Assembly (NCBI GenBank): GCA_019309485.1
Contig: JAFDGC010000001.1
Coordinates: 93,678-157,677 of the forward strand
Direction: 5' to 3'
Length of the DNA stretch: 64,000 bases
Source: Deltaproteobacteria bacterium
GTDB taxonomy: Bacteria; Desulfobacterota; Desulfobacteria; Desulfobacterales; UBA2156
Position 1 is the first letter of the stretch; every line of letters begins with the position of its first letter. Shown here one piece after another: positions 34,004 to 43,575 of this stretch. Below the pieces are notes generated by a model. The model was not told the origin of the DNA and ran no database searches. It was given only the letters and a program-made list of their open reading frames with translations. Position numbers and translations under genes: made by a program.

Positions 34004-34115
34004 CGCGGATTTTTTATCCTTTCCTTAAAAAAAGACTATAATCCATGACGATTTCCGGATCAAGAACCTTCGGACTTCAGAGAAAAGGCCGGAAAGCATC
34101 CGAAATGAAACTTCC

Positions 34116-34144
34116 TTGAAAATGTCGGTCCCCGTTGTTATGAT
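34116..34144 (+). promoter_or_regulatory. Predicted sigma-70 promoter for the PPDK-like/GAPDH operon
   Basis: TTGAAA at 34116-34121, a 17-base spacer and TATGAT at 34139-34144, ending 38 bases before the ATG of the 1409-residue gene. Both boxes are close to consensus. Confidence 0.65.
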
Positions 34145-34182
34145 ATTTTACTCACATTTCATTTTTCCTCAAGGAGTGCGGC

Positions 34183-37100
34183 ATGGTGCAATCCAAAGCC
34201 CTGGAAGTCAATTTGGCCGACTACCATGTGGATGTACAAATCGATCCCAAGTACCGGGTCATCCAGGAGATCATGGAGCGGTATTACGGATTGGCGGAAG
34301 GGCTGAACACCTTGCTAAGGGAACTTTCCCATCCTTACCGTAACTGGCATTTCATCGCGAAAGAAGCCCGGACCTATGCCCTGGACTACTTCCATGTCTT
34401 TAAAAGCCATCCAAAGGGAGATCAAGGGGTACAGCGTTTCGTCGACATTTTTTTCAGCGCCTTGCAACAGGATCGGACCCCGGAGGTTCATCCGGAGGCC
34501 GTGGACAACCTCTTGCTGTATCTGCAAAAGGTCATCAAGGAGTCCGGACCGGCCGTCGAGCGGTTTGCGCCGGTGATTCGAAACGCCTTCAACGCCATCC
34601 GACGGCTCGATGACTCATCCTTTTTTCTGTTCGTTAAAAGTTACTATTCCCTTAAAAAACACGGCGAATTTTTGCTGCGCCATCCCGAGGAAACGGTGGG
34701 CGACCTCGAGCCGGCATACCTTCTGCTGCATCGTTATTTTGCGCAGACCTATGCCTACTGGTTGAGCGAACCGGATGTGAAAACCCGAGTGGAAAGAGAG
34801 CTCCTGGAGGAGGACCCTCCCCACGATCTGTATCATCTTTTTAACGAAGTTTCCCACGACCGCCTCCGGGACCTCACGCAACGCCTGGAAGCGTTGAATC
34901 GGCCCGGTTCCGGGAATTTCCGGGAAAGGATTCAGCAGCTCCTCACCCTTCCGGGATTCAACCAGATCGTGGAGGTCTACCGGAAAATCCCGGGACGCCT
35001 CCAGGAAGTCGGCGCCTCCCGGGGGCGCGGGCGTGGATGGAAACTCGTCTTTTTGTTTCAGATCATGAACCTTCCCGGGCTCTCCGATCTGCATGAAGAA
35101 ACCTTGCGGGACATTAACCAAACCGTCGGGCATCTTATCCAGCATGAAAAGGGCTGGAACCTCGAAAAGCTCATCCAACAAACCTTTGTGATCCTGAAAG
35201 ACAGCATCGAAAAATACCCCTCCTCCGCCCTCAGCGGCATTTTGAACATGGGAAAAGGGGTTTATCAAACCGAGGACCCGGGACTCATCCGATTTTTCAT
35301 CGATTCCGTCATCGACCTGGGATTTCAGACGCCGGGCCTTTCAGGCGTGGGAGACGATTGGCAAATCCGATCCAACAGCGCCCATCTCCTCAATATCCGG
35401 ACGTGGCTGGAGCTTGTGGAACTCAATCCGAAACGATCCGTTCGACTCCTTTCCTGTCTGGTGATCTATTTATCCCTTTCCGGCGTTTTCATCAAAGATA
35501 CGGATCTGTTCCCCCGGGACATCACCCGGCTGTTAAATGCGGACATCGGGCCGGTATACCATCTCGTGAAACAGCTGGCCCGCCTGATGCCCATCTTCTT
35601 CAACGACATCGGGGCCGAAGGCCCATTGCGGGACATTTCCACGGAAATCGATGAACTGGCACATCGGAAAGATCTGCTGATCCATTTCTTAAGAAAACAA
35701 AGCCACGTGGAAAGCAGCAACCAGATCGTCCAATTCATTCAAGCCGTGTTCCGGTTCTGGGCCACCCGGGACAAAGCGGGCTTGAAGCCCTTCCTCCCCC
35801 CCAGCATCTTTGAACAAATCGAAACCAAGGGGCCGTATATCGATGGATTCCATGAGATTATGGCCGCCCTTGGAAAAGAAGGGGTCGACCGTGTCGAAAA
35901 ATTGCTTTCGATAGAGGACGGACAATTGGGAGAACGCCTCCGGCAGATCGATTCTGTAACGGATACCAATCGCCGCCGATTTCGCTTGGCCGTCGATTTT
36001 TACCGTCTTTTGGTTCAAAAATACAGCTTCAATTTCATCGAATTCGATCGATACCTGACGCATCTCAACGATGAGTCCCTCCCGGATATCCATCGCCTGA
36101 AAAACGCTCTGGCCGAAACCAATCTGAAGAAAAAACTCTTCGGTATTTTAAGCTATCTCGAAGGGCTCAAGGGTATCATATTGTCCGAAAAAACCTATGA
36201 AGCCAAGGAGGATATCTATAAAAAACGCCACTTTACCGTGGACATCCCCTCCACCTACGGCAGCTACCGGGAACCCAAGTTCGATGCCCTGGGTCTTTCC
36301 TTCCGCCTGGAAAGTCTGGTCAACACCCTGTTCGAGGAAATCATCCATCAATTCGATTTCAGTCTCATCACCAAGGCCACCTTCTATCAGATTTACGATG
36401 TGCTGCTTCTTTTCGAAAAAGCCCTGGAGCTGGACGGCATCTCTTCCCTGGAAATGGAACGCCACCTGGATCTCATCTCCCATTCCCTGGAAGTGAAAGG
36501 CTTCACGTTCACCCAGTACCTGGACATCTTCAAGGGCTTGTCCCAGAGCGTCTCCAATGTGATTCACGATTATTTCAACACCGTCTATGAACAGGATTTA
36601 AACCGGGTCTTATCCCGGCTTTCGACGGATCAGATCCTTCCCAAATACCTGCCCCAAAAACAGGATCCAAACCCGGATAATATGATGCACCGGGTGTCGG
36701 AAATTTTTTTCCGGGACCGCATCGCCCTTTCTCCGGGACTCCCGCAACTGGATCTTTTCATCAGCCGCATATTGAGCACATTGTTTCATCAGGCCAATCA
36801 ATTGCCCAAGGACAAGTTGCATCAACTCCTGCTCTACGATCCGGAACGGGCCATGATGGCCATCAACAAGCCTAAAAGTCGTATTTTGGGGGTGATTTAT
36901 CTGGGGAACAAGGGGTTCAACCTGGTCAAGCTGCATAATTTCGGGTTTCCGATCCCCCCGGGATTTATCATCACCACCGAGGCGTTCCGGTTCCGGGAGG
37001 TCATCAACGGGTTCCCGGCGGCCACAAAAAACCTGGAAGAACAACTCCGTCTCCACCTGCGATATTTGCAGCGACTTACGGGGAAAACCTTTGGGGACCC

Positions 37101-38412
37101 GAAAAATCCCCTCCTCCTTGCCGTCAGGAGCGGGGCCTCCATTTCCCAGCCGGGTATGATGGACACTTTTTTGAATGTGGGGATGAACGAAGAGATTGCC
37201 GAAGGCATCGCCCGGACCACCCGAAATCCATGGTTGGCCTGGGATAATTACCGCCGGTTTTTACAGTGTTACGGCATGTCTTGCGGGATGGACCGGGATG
37301 ATTTCGACGCCATCATCAACAATTTCAAGGAATACTTGAAGATTCCGTTCAAGCGCCGTTTCAGCGGAGATCAAATGCGCTCCGTGGCGTTGGCATACAA
37401 GAAATCAATCTTAGATATCGGAATTCAAATCGCCGAAGATCCCTTTGAACAACTGACGGTGACCATCCAGCAGGTGTTTGATTCCTGGGATTCCCACAAG
37501 GCCAAGGCCTATCGCCGGATTTTAGGGATTTCCGACGATTGGGGAACCGCCGTCACCGTTCAGGCCATGGTCTTCGGGAATCTTGCGGAAAGTTCCGGAA
37601 GCGGGGTTCTCTTTACGCACAATCCCCGCTGGTCCGGAGAAACCCTCGGCCTCTGGGGGGATTTTACCACGCGGAACCAGGGGGAAGACGTGGCCCTGGG
37701 GCTGGTGCGGACGCTCCCCATCTCCATCCGCCAACAGGACTCGGAACTCAGGGACACCGATACGACCCTGGAAACCCATTTCCCGGAAATCTATCATACC
37801 CTGGAGCGGTGGGCCAACGATCTGATCCACAAGAAAGGATGGGGACCCCAGGAAATCGAATTCACCTTCGAATCCCCGTCTTCAAAAGACTTATATCTAT
37901 TGCAAGCCCGGGACATGTTCGTCCGGGAACGGCCGGAAACCATTTCTTTCGATTTCACCCACATCAGCGAAGATCGATACCTGGGCCACGGCCTCGGCGC
38001 CGGGGGGGGGGCCATGGTCGGCCGTGCAGTCTTCAGCATAGAGGAAATCAACCACTGGCGCCGATTGGAACCGGATACCCACCTCATCCTGATCCGATCC
38101 GATACGGTTCCCGACGATATCCGTGAAATCCACGCCGCCGACGGTTTGTTGACGGCACGGGGCGGGGTCAGCTCCCATGCCGCTGTCGTGGCGTATCGTC
38201 TCGGAAAGACGTGTGTCGTGGGATGCAACATTTTAACCTGTTACGAAAGGGAAAAAATGTGCCGGCTGAATGATACCGTCATTCGGTCCGGGGATTTCAT
38301 CAGCATCGACGGCAGGGAAGGTTCTGTTTATAAAGGCCTCGTGCCAATGATGAACAATACACCCTTTGCAAAGGACGAAGGCACCAAAGAAGATCCAACC
38401 ATCAAAGGATAA
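34183..38412 (+). CDS. PPDK-like ATP-grasp/phosphohistidine protein with about 900-residue novel N-terminal region
   Basis: A 1409-residue protein. Residues about 900-1260 match the PEP/pyruvate-binding ATP-grasp domain of PPDK (GNKGFNLVKLHNFGFPIPPGF, LAVRSGASISQPGMMDTFLN, ESSGSGVLFTHNPRWSGE, LYLLQARDM). Residues about 1290-1400 form the swivelling phosphohistidine domain with LLTARGGVSSHAAVVAYRLG, whose His1332 is the phosphorylatable residue. The PEP/pyruvate TIM barrel that should follow is absent. The N-terminal ~900 residues are helical, charged and match no family I recognise. AAGGAG precedes ATG. GAPDH follows by 16 bases. Likely an ATP-driven phosphotransferase; acceptor unknown. Confidence 0.8.
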   Translation: MVQSKALEVNLADYHVDVQIDPKYRVIQEIMERYYGLAEGLNTLLRELSHPYRNWHFIAKEARTYALDYFHVFKSHPKGDQGVQRFVDIFFSALQQDRTPEVHPEAVDNLLLYLQKVIKESGPAVERFAPVIRNAFNAIRRLDDSSFFLFVKSYYSLKKHGEFLLRHPEETVGDLEPAYLLLHRYFAQTYAYWLSEPDVKTRVERELLEEDPPHDLYHLFNEVSHDRLRDLTQRLEALNRPGSGNFRERIQQLLTLPGFNQIVEVYRKIPGRLQEVGASRGRGRGWKLVFLFQIMNLPGLSDLHEETLRDINQTVGHLIQHEKGWNLEKLIQQTFVILKDSIEKYPSSALSGILNMGKGVYQTEDPGLIRFFIDSVIDLGFQTPGLSGVGDDWQIRSNSAHLLNIRTWLELVELNPKRSVRLLSCLVIYLSLSGVFIKDTDLFPRDITRLLNADIGPVYHLVKQLARLMPIFFNDIGAEGPLRDISTEIDELAHRKDLLIHFLRKQSHVESSNQIVQFIQAVFRFWATRDKAGLKPFLPPSIFEQIETKGPYIDGFHEIMAALGKEGVDRVEKLLSIEDGQLGERLRQIDSVTDTNRRRFRLAVDFYRLLVQKYSFNFIEFDRYLTHLNDESLPDIHRLKNALAETNLKKKLFGILSYLEGLKGIILSEKTYEAKEDIYKKRHFTVDIPSTYGSYREPKFDALGLSFRLESLVNTLFEEIIHQFDFSLITKATFYQIYDVLLLFEKALELDGISSLEMERHLDLISHSLEVKGFTFTQYLDIFKGLSQSVSNVIHDYFNTVYEQDLNRVLSRLSTDQILPKYLPQKQDPNPDNMMHRVSEIFFRDRIALSPGLPQLDLFISRILSTLFHQANQLPKDKLHQLLLYDPERAMMAINKPKSRILGVIYLGNKGFNLVKLHNFGFPIPPGFIITTEAFRFREVINGFPAATKNLEEQLRLHLRYLQRLTGKTFGDPKNPLLLAVRSGASISQPGMMDTFLNVGMNEEIAEGIARTTRNPWLAWDNYRRFLQCYGMSCGMDRDDFDAIINNFKEYLKIPFKRRFSGDQMRSVALAYKKSILDIGIQIAEDPFEQLTVTIQQVFDSWDSHKAKAYRRILGISDDWGTAVTVQAMVFGNLAESSGSGVLFTHNPRWSGETLGLWGDFTTRNQGEDVALGLVRTLPISIRQQDSELRDTDTTLETHFPEIYHTLERWANDLIHKKGWGPQEIEFTFESPSSKDLYLLQARDMFVRERPETISFDFTHISEDRYLGHGLGAGGGAMVGRAVFSIEEINHWRRLEPDTHLILIRSDTVPDDIREIHAADGLLTARGGVSSHAAVVAYRLGKTCVVGCNILTCYEREKMCRLNDTVIRSGDFISIDGREGSVYKGLVPMMNNTPFAKDEGTKEDPTIKG

Positions 38413-38428
38413 GTCAGGAGGGATGACC

Positions 38429-39682
38429 ATGTTTGAGGATTCTCAAGCCCCGACACTTGGTATCAACGGCCTGGGAAGAATCGGAAAGCTCACCCTGTGG
38501 GATCAAGTGGCCCGCAGGCATTTTAAAAAACTGGTGGTCAACATCGGAAGACCGGCCGGGACATCCCTGAAGGATATCGCCCATTACGTGGAGCGGGATT
38601 CCACCTACGGGATGCTGCATACCCGGCTTTACGGCAGCACCGCCGTTCCCCTCATTAAAAACATTGACGAAAACGCCGGAACCTTCGATGTGGACGGCAT
38701 CCGGGTCACCTTCCTCAGGACCCACCGGAACCCGGCGGAGATTGCCTGGCGGGATCACGGGGTTCGGCTCGTGGTGGATACTACGGGTCAGTTCCTGGAC
38801 CCGTCTCTTCCCGAAGATCATCCCAAAGGGTCGTTGCGCGGTCACCTTGCAGCCGGGGCCGAAAAAGTGATCGTGTCCGCCCCCTTCAAAATCAAGGATA
38901 AAAGGACCGCCATGCCCGAAGACGCGGTCACGACGGTCATGGGAATCAACCCCCATGCCTATGATCCGAGGCGCCACCGGATCATCTCCAACGCCTCCTG
39001 CACCACCACGTGCCTGGCCCATATGATCAAGCCGATCCTGGATCATTTCGGACCGAAAAAACTCCTTTCCGCCTCCATGGCCACGGTGCACGCCGCCACC
39101 GGGTCCCAGGAAGTCCTTGATCGGCTTCCCAAGGCCGGTAAAACGGACCTTCGAAAAAACCGCAGCATCATGAATAACATCATTTTGACCACCACCGGGG
39201 CCGCCGATGCCCTGGGCCTGGTGATACCGGAGATGCAGCGCATCGGCATCATCGCCGAATCGGTGCGCATCCCCACCACCACGGGATCCCTCATCATCCT
39301 GGTCATGAACCTGCAAGAGGACCTGTCCGGTAACGCCATCCGCAAAGAGCGGATCAACGCCGTCTACCGTCAGGCCGCGGATTCGGATCCCAAAGGATAT
39401 CTCCACTACACGGAAAACCAGAACGTCTCCTGCGATATCATCGGCTGCCCCACCGCGGCGGCCATAATCGAAGGGCATGAAACCCACACGCGCACCGCGG
39501 AGGTCGCCATCGATCTGGAAACGGTTCCCGGGCTTGACGCCAAGATCGTCTCCTCCCTCCCGGACCATCAGATCCGGGTTCCCGTGACCCAGGCGGTGGT
39601 TTACGGATGGTACGACAACGAAATGGGAAGTTACGTCCACATGCTGGGGGATCGCATTATCTCCATTGCAGAAGACATGTAA
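38429..39682 (+). CDS. Divergent glyceraldehyde-3-phosphate dehydrogenase
   Basis: Converts glyceraldehyde 3-phosphate to 1,3-bisphosphoglycerate, or the reverse. ATG 38429 is preferred to ATG 38423 because CAGGAGGG then has proper spacing. At 417 residues it is longer than the usual 335. The NAD-binding start is GINGLGRIGKLTLWD, the catalytic region is SNASCTTTCLAHM (Cys191), and VHAATGSQEVL holds the partner His221. The common HAYTxDQ is changed to HAATGSQ. Probably cotranscribed with the PPDK-like gene. Confidence 0.88.
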   Translation: MFEDSQAPTLGINGLGRIGKLTLWDQVARRHFKKLVVNIGRPAGTSLKDIAHYVERDSTYGMLHTRLYGSTAVPLIKNIDENAGTFDVDGIRVTFLRTHRNPAEIAWRDHGVRLVVDTTGQFLDPSLPEDHPKGSLRGHLAAGAEKVIVSAPFKIKDKRTAMPEDAVTTVMGINPHAYDPRRHRIISNASCTTTCLAHMIKPILDHFGPKKLLSASMATVHAATGSQEVLDRLPKAGKTDLRKNRSIMNNIILTTTGAADALGLVIPEMQRIGIIAESVRIPTTTGSLIILVMNLQEDLSGNAIRKERINAVYRQAADSDPKGYLHYTENQNVSCDIIGCPTAAAIIEGHETHTRTAEVAIDLETVPGLDAKIVSSLPDHQIRVPVTQAVVYGWYDNEMGSYVHMLGDRIISIAEDM

Positions 39683-39702
39683 GAAAGAGGACGTCACATC
39701 TC

Positions 39703-39756
39703 ATGGATATTTTTAAACGCGCACCGGAACCGGCCGCAAAAGAATCCTGCTGCTGA
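39703..39756 (+). CDS. Possible 17-residue peptide ending Cys-Cys
   Basis: A short frame, MDIFKRAPEPAAKESCC then TGA, begins 20 bases after the GAPDH stop with AAAGAGG about 12 bases before the ATG. A small hairpin, GCTGA/TCAGC, surrounds the TGA. It could be a small real peptide or chance. No family is recognised. Confidence 0.25.
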   Translation: MDIFKRAPEPAAKESCC

Positions 39757-39768
39757 AATCAGCGGCCC

Positions 39769-41301
39769 TTAACAGCGCTGCAAGAAGGCACTCCGGGTCA
39801 TCCCGGCCCCGACGCTGTCGTTCACGATCGTTTTGGCCTGTCTGAGCTTTTCCAGATTTTGATTGATTCCGAATCCCTGGATCGTGTCCGGCCGTAGTGC
39901 GCCCCGCTGAAGATCATAAGGGAGGCGCTGCATGCAGACCACCGAGCAGTTGCCCCGGATATGAATGTTGGTGGCCATATTGTTGGCCAGAAAATCCGCC
40001 ACCACCTCTTTCACGTCCCCGGGGCCGCCGTTGAAAACCTGCTCCAGGGTCATGGGAATGATGGCGAAATTGGCCTGGTGTTCGATCAACAGGTCCACAT
40101 CCGCCAGGGTGAGGCCGTGAGGCGCCAGCAGGCGCGACAGATGCCCCGGCGCGCTCCGCGTGGCATATAAAAAGACCCCTTTCCCGTCCATCTTCCCGAA
40201 TACGCCGTCCGCATCCCGGGAAACATGGATATAATCGGCAAAACACCCGTGCGTTCGTGTCAGTGTATCGATGATGCCTTTTTCCGGCGCCTGAAAGACA
40301 TACCCCGTCCCTTCATGAAGGGCGATACGGGCTTCAAGATCCCTGGACAAAAAAACCGAGGCCACCCGTCGGTACTTCCCGGACCGGACATAGGCCCCGG
40401 CAACAGATTCCACCAGATGGGGTTTTGCCTCCAGGGACATGATATCGAAGGCGAAAAAAGGGGCATGGTGATCATAGAAATCGAGTGCGTCTTTGAACCG
40501 GACAAAGCGTCCGTTTTGGGCGGCATCCGGATGCTTCTGCGCCACCAGGGCATGTTGGATCCTCGCCGCCGTGGCCGGAATACGATTCTCGATGCTCCCC
40601 AGGTGGTGGTCCAGGATCAGCCCGTCTAAGGGCTCGGATCCGATGAGGGGCAAGAGCCGTTCGGCGATTTCGGATATGGGATCCTTTTGCACCCTGAAAC
40701 CGGGAAGCGTTTTCGTTGCGTACCGCCCCTCCGACGCCGGTACGCCCCGGGTCTCCAGGGCCGTGGCCATGGCGTCATCGCCGAAGATGATATGGGCCGT
40801 GTCGTCGGGCCGGAACGCCTGGGCCCGGTGGATGTTCTCCGCACCCACAATCACCGTGACATCCCCCGGGGCCAGGACACCGCTCAAGGAGAGCATGAAG
40901 GCCAGCTCCACGGCCACATTGTATCCGGGGCAGCCGGCGTACAAATCGAACACCAGGGCCTCGGGGCACGCCTCTTTCACGATTTCATAGGGATATCGGA
41001 TCAAAGGACCCCGATCGAATTTATCCTCCCCCACGTTGGTGGCACCGATGAGGATCTTGATCCGTTTGGGATCCACGACGCCGGTGTCGAGAAGGTTTTT
41101 CAGAGCCGCCACCCCGATCCGCTCATGGGGAGGCGCGGCCACCCGGGTCCGGATACCGATCCGCGACTGGATGGTGCCGTTGGTGACGGGGATGTTTCCC
41201 TTGAAAAACATGTTCTTGTTTTCAAAGGCGGAATTATCAACAAGGGTCCCGCCGTTCCATGCCCCCTGGCCGATCACGGTCAAGATTGTTTCAAGCGCCA
41301 A
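39769..41301 (-). CDS. Long 3-oxoacyl-ACP synthase III-like (thiolase-fold) enzyme
   Basis: A condensing enzyme of the KAS III/thiolase fold. TTG 41301 was chosen because GAGGG lies six bases upstream and the product begins with the fold's first strand. The triad is Cys124 (LYAGCPGYN), His408 (LIEHQANFAI) and Asn451 (IRGNCSVV). At 510 residues it is about 190 longer than FabH, the extra lying between residues about 200 and 380. FabH-like enzymes of this size often act in polyketide-like, olefin or modified fatty-acid synthesis. The gene is 38 bases downstream of the nucleotide-sugar dehydrogenase. Confidence 0.82.
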   Translation of the reverse strand: MALETILTVIGQGAWNGGTLVDNSAFENKNMFFKGNIPVTNGTIQSRIGIRTRVAAPPHERIGVAALKNLLDTGVVDPKRIKILIGATNVGEDKFDRGPLIRYPYEIVKEACPEALVFDLYAGCPGYNVAVELAFMLSLSGVLAPGDVTVIVGAENIHRAQAFRPDDTAHIIFGDDAMATALETRGVPASEGRYATKTLPGFRVQKDPISEIAERLLPLIGSEPLDGLILDHHLGSIENRIPATAARIQHALVAQKHPDAAQNGRFVRFKDALDFYDHHAPFFAFDIMSLEAKPHLVESVAGAYVRSGKYRRVASVFLSRDLEARIALHEGTGYVFQAPEKGIIDTLTRTHGCFADYIHVSRDADGVFGKMDGKGVFLYATRSAPGHLSRLLAPHGLTLADVDLLIEHQANFAIIPMTLEQVFNGGPGDVKEVVADFLANNMATNIHIRGNCSVVCMQRLPYDLQRGALRPDTIQGFGINQNLEKLRQAKTIVNDSVGAGMTRSAFLQRC

Positions 41302-41339
41302 AGACGTCCCTCTTTGATGGGGTTTCAAGTTCCATTCCT

Positions 41340-42647
41340 CTATAGCCGCCAGTAACGGATCTTTTTTTCCTCGGCTTCGGCAGGATCGAATCCGCCCTTG
41401 ACATCCACCAGCAACGGCGTGGCATTGGCGCACAGACCGGCGATCCTCTCCAGCCCCATCTGCGCGTAGTGGGTGTGGATCACCGCCACGATGACCGCAT
41501 CCACGCTGGACAGGGCGTCCAGTTCCTCGAGGCGTATCCCCAGGTATTCCAAGCTTTCATCGGGATCCGCCAAGGGATCATGAATCCGCACGCGAATGCC
41601 GTATGCTTCAAGTTCATGAATAATATCCACCACCTGCGTGTTGCGGATGTCCGGAACGTTTTCCTTGAAGGTGATCCCGAGAACGGCCACCGAGGATCCC
41701 CGGACTTGGCGCCCTTCTTCGATAAGGAGTTTTACGGTGCGTTCGGCCACGTATTTTCCCATGTTATCGTTGATGCGCCGTCCGGCAAGGATCATTTCCG
41801 GATGGTACCCCAGCGATTCCGCCTTGAATGTCAGGTAATAAGGATCCACGCCGATACAGTGCCCCCCCACAAGGCCCGGCATGAAGGGCAAAAAATTCCA
41901 TTTGGTCCCCGCCGCCTCCAGCACCTCCCGGGTGTCGATATGCATCCGGTCGAAAATCATGGACAGCTCATTCATCAAGGCGATGTTCAAATCCCTTTGG
42001 GTGTTCTCGATGACCTTGGCGGCTTCGGCCACTTTGATGGAAGAGACGGGATGAATCCCCGCGGAAACGACCCTTCCGTAGACCCGGGACAACAGGGCGG
42101 TCGTTTCCGCATCACTCCCGGCAACGATCTTGACGATGGTTTCGAGGCGGTGTTGCCGGTCTCCCGGGTTGATCCGTTCGGGCGAATACCCCACCGTGAA
42201 GTCTTTTCCGAACTCAAGGCCGGAGGCTTCTTCCAGAATCGGGATGCAGACGTCTTCGGTGGCCCCCGGGAAAACCGTGGATTCGTATACGATGCAGCTT
42301 CCCTTGTTCAGTTGGTTTCCCACGGTTCGGGAAGCGCTTTTCAAGGGATTGAGATCCGGGATCCGGTAGCCGTCGATGGGCGTGGGGACCGCCACGATGA
42401 CAAAACGACAGGCGGCCAGGTCGTCGGGGCGGCTTGTGTATTCCAGCCGCACTTTTGTCATCTCTTCCCTTGACACTTCAAGGGTGCGATCCCATCCGGA
42501 GCGCAGTTCGGCGATGCGATCCGCCTTCAAGTCGTATCCCACCACATCGAAATGCCGCGCCATGGCCACGGCAAGGGGGAGTCCCACGTACCCCAGGCCC
42601 ACCACGGCAAGGCGATCCTTTTGCTGGATCAAAGACTCGAATGTCAC
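41340..42647 (-). CDS. UDP-sugar dehydrogenase (WbpO/TviB-type nucleotide-sugar dehydrogenase)
   Basis: NAD-dependent four-electron oxidation of a UDP-hexose or UDP-HexNAc C6 to uronic acid for surface polysaccharide. GTG 42647 with GGAGGTG upstream gives 435 residues. It has the NAD loop LAVVGLGYVGLPLAVAMAR, VAVPTPIDGYRIPDLNPL, and the GGHCIGVDPYYL catalytic cysteine motif. The C-terminal SVAVLGITFKENVPDIRN completes the three-domain family. The pattern is nearest to UDP-GlcNAc/GalNAc 6-dehydrogenases (TviB, WbpO, WbpA), but the substrate is inferred. Confidence 0.9.
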   Translation of the reverse strand: MTFESLIQQKDRLAVVGLGYVGLPLAVAMARHFDVVGYDLKADRIAELRSGWDRTLEVSREEMTKVRLEYTSRPDDLAACRFVIVAVPTPIDGYRIPDLNPLKSASRTVGNQLNKGSCIVYESTVFPGATEDVCIPILEEASGLEFGKDFTVGYSPERINPGDRQHRLETIVKIVAGSDAETTALLSRVYGRVVSAGIHPVSSIKVAEAAKVIENTQRDLNIALMNELSMIFDRMHIDTREVLEAAGTKWNFLPFMPGLVGGHCIGVDPYYLTFKAESLGYHPEMILAGRRINDNMGKYVAERTVKLLIEEGRQVRGSSVAVLGITFKENVPDIRNTQVVDIIHELEAYGIRVRIHDPLADPDESLEYLGIRLEELDALSSVDAVIVAVIHTHYAQMGLERIAGLCANATPLLVDVKGGFDPAEAEEKKIRYWRL

Positions 42648-42761
42648 CACCTGGCACCTCCCCCGTCCACGCCTTGATTTACCTTCAGGCAACCGGTCAT
42701 TTCAAGGCTTTTTTGCCTGAATCGCGCATCATCCCGCCCCAACAGGGACTCTCCTCGGTTT

Positions 42762-43520
42762 CTACGCATTTTCCATCTCACCCGCAGGGCGCGTTGGAGG
42801 CCCCTGGGCGCTGGAGCGCCCTGCCGCCGCGGTGAGGCGCCGGATCTCTTGGGTCGTCAGATACCGCCATTTTCCCTCCGGAAGTTTCCCCAAATCGATC
42901 CCCGCAAACCGGATCCGTTTCAGTTCCTTCACCCGGTTTCCGAGGGCTTCCACCATGCGCCGGATCTGCCGTTTTTTTCCTTCCTTGAGCACGATACGAA
43001 AAGTGTTTTCCGAAATGCGCCGGATCCGTGCAGGCCGGGTACGACCCTCCTTCAGGGGTACGCCCGCCGCCATCTGAAACAGGGCGTAGTCTTCCACGGG
43101 TGTTCTCGTGACCACTTCGTATTCTTTTTCGTGATCGAAAGACGGATGCAATAACCGGTGGTGGAGTTCTCCGTCATTGGTCAGAATCAAAAGTCCCGTG
43201 GAATCCTTGTCGAGGCGACCCACGGGAAAAAGCCGCGCGGAAACCGGGACCAGGTCGAGAACGACCCGCCGCCCCGACTGCCGACAACTGCTGATCACGC
43301 CTTTGGGCTTGTTCAATGCGATATACAACGGGGGTTCCCCCGTTTCAACGGAATTCCCGTCCACCGTCACCCGGTCTTTTTCCGGATCCACCCGGGTTCC
43401 CGGCGTCGTGACAACATCGCCGTTCACCGCCACGCGGCCGGCTTCGATCAACGCCTCTCCTTTTCGACGGGAACAAACACCGGCGCTGGATAAAAATTTC
43501 TGGAGACGGATCCGCGTCAT
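42762..43520 (-). CDS. rluB: RluB-type 23S rRNA pseudouridine synthase
   Basis: A 252-residue synthase with an N-terminal S4 RNA-binding domain (MTRIRLQKFLSSAGVCSRRK), the catalytic GRLDKDSTGLLILTNDGEL motif with its Asp, and KEYEVVTRTPVED. The C-terminal KEGKKRQIRRMVEALG segment is also typical of the RsuA/RluB/RluE group. ATG 43520 was chosen because upstream sequence does not fit the family. RluB rather than RluF or RsuA is a judgement from length and order of motifs. Confidence 0.88.
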   Translation of the reverse strand: MTRIRLQKFLSSAGVCSRRKGEALIEAGRVAVNGDVVTTPGTRVDPEKDRVTVDGNSVETGEPPLYIALNKPKGVISSCRQSGRRVVLDLVPVSARLFPVGRLDKDSTGLLILTNDGELHHRLLHPSFDHEKEYEVVTRTPVEDYALFQMAAGVPLKEGRTRPARIRRISENTFRIVLKEGKKRQIRRMVEALGNRVKELKRIRFAGIDLGKLPEGKWRYLTTQEIRRLTAAAGRSSAQGPPTRPAGEMENA

Positions 43521-43575
43521 TTCCGTTTTTTCATCTAAAATTCGGCGGGAATAAAAGCGCCGGGGCAAGACCGGG

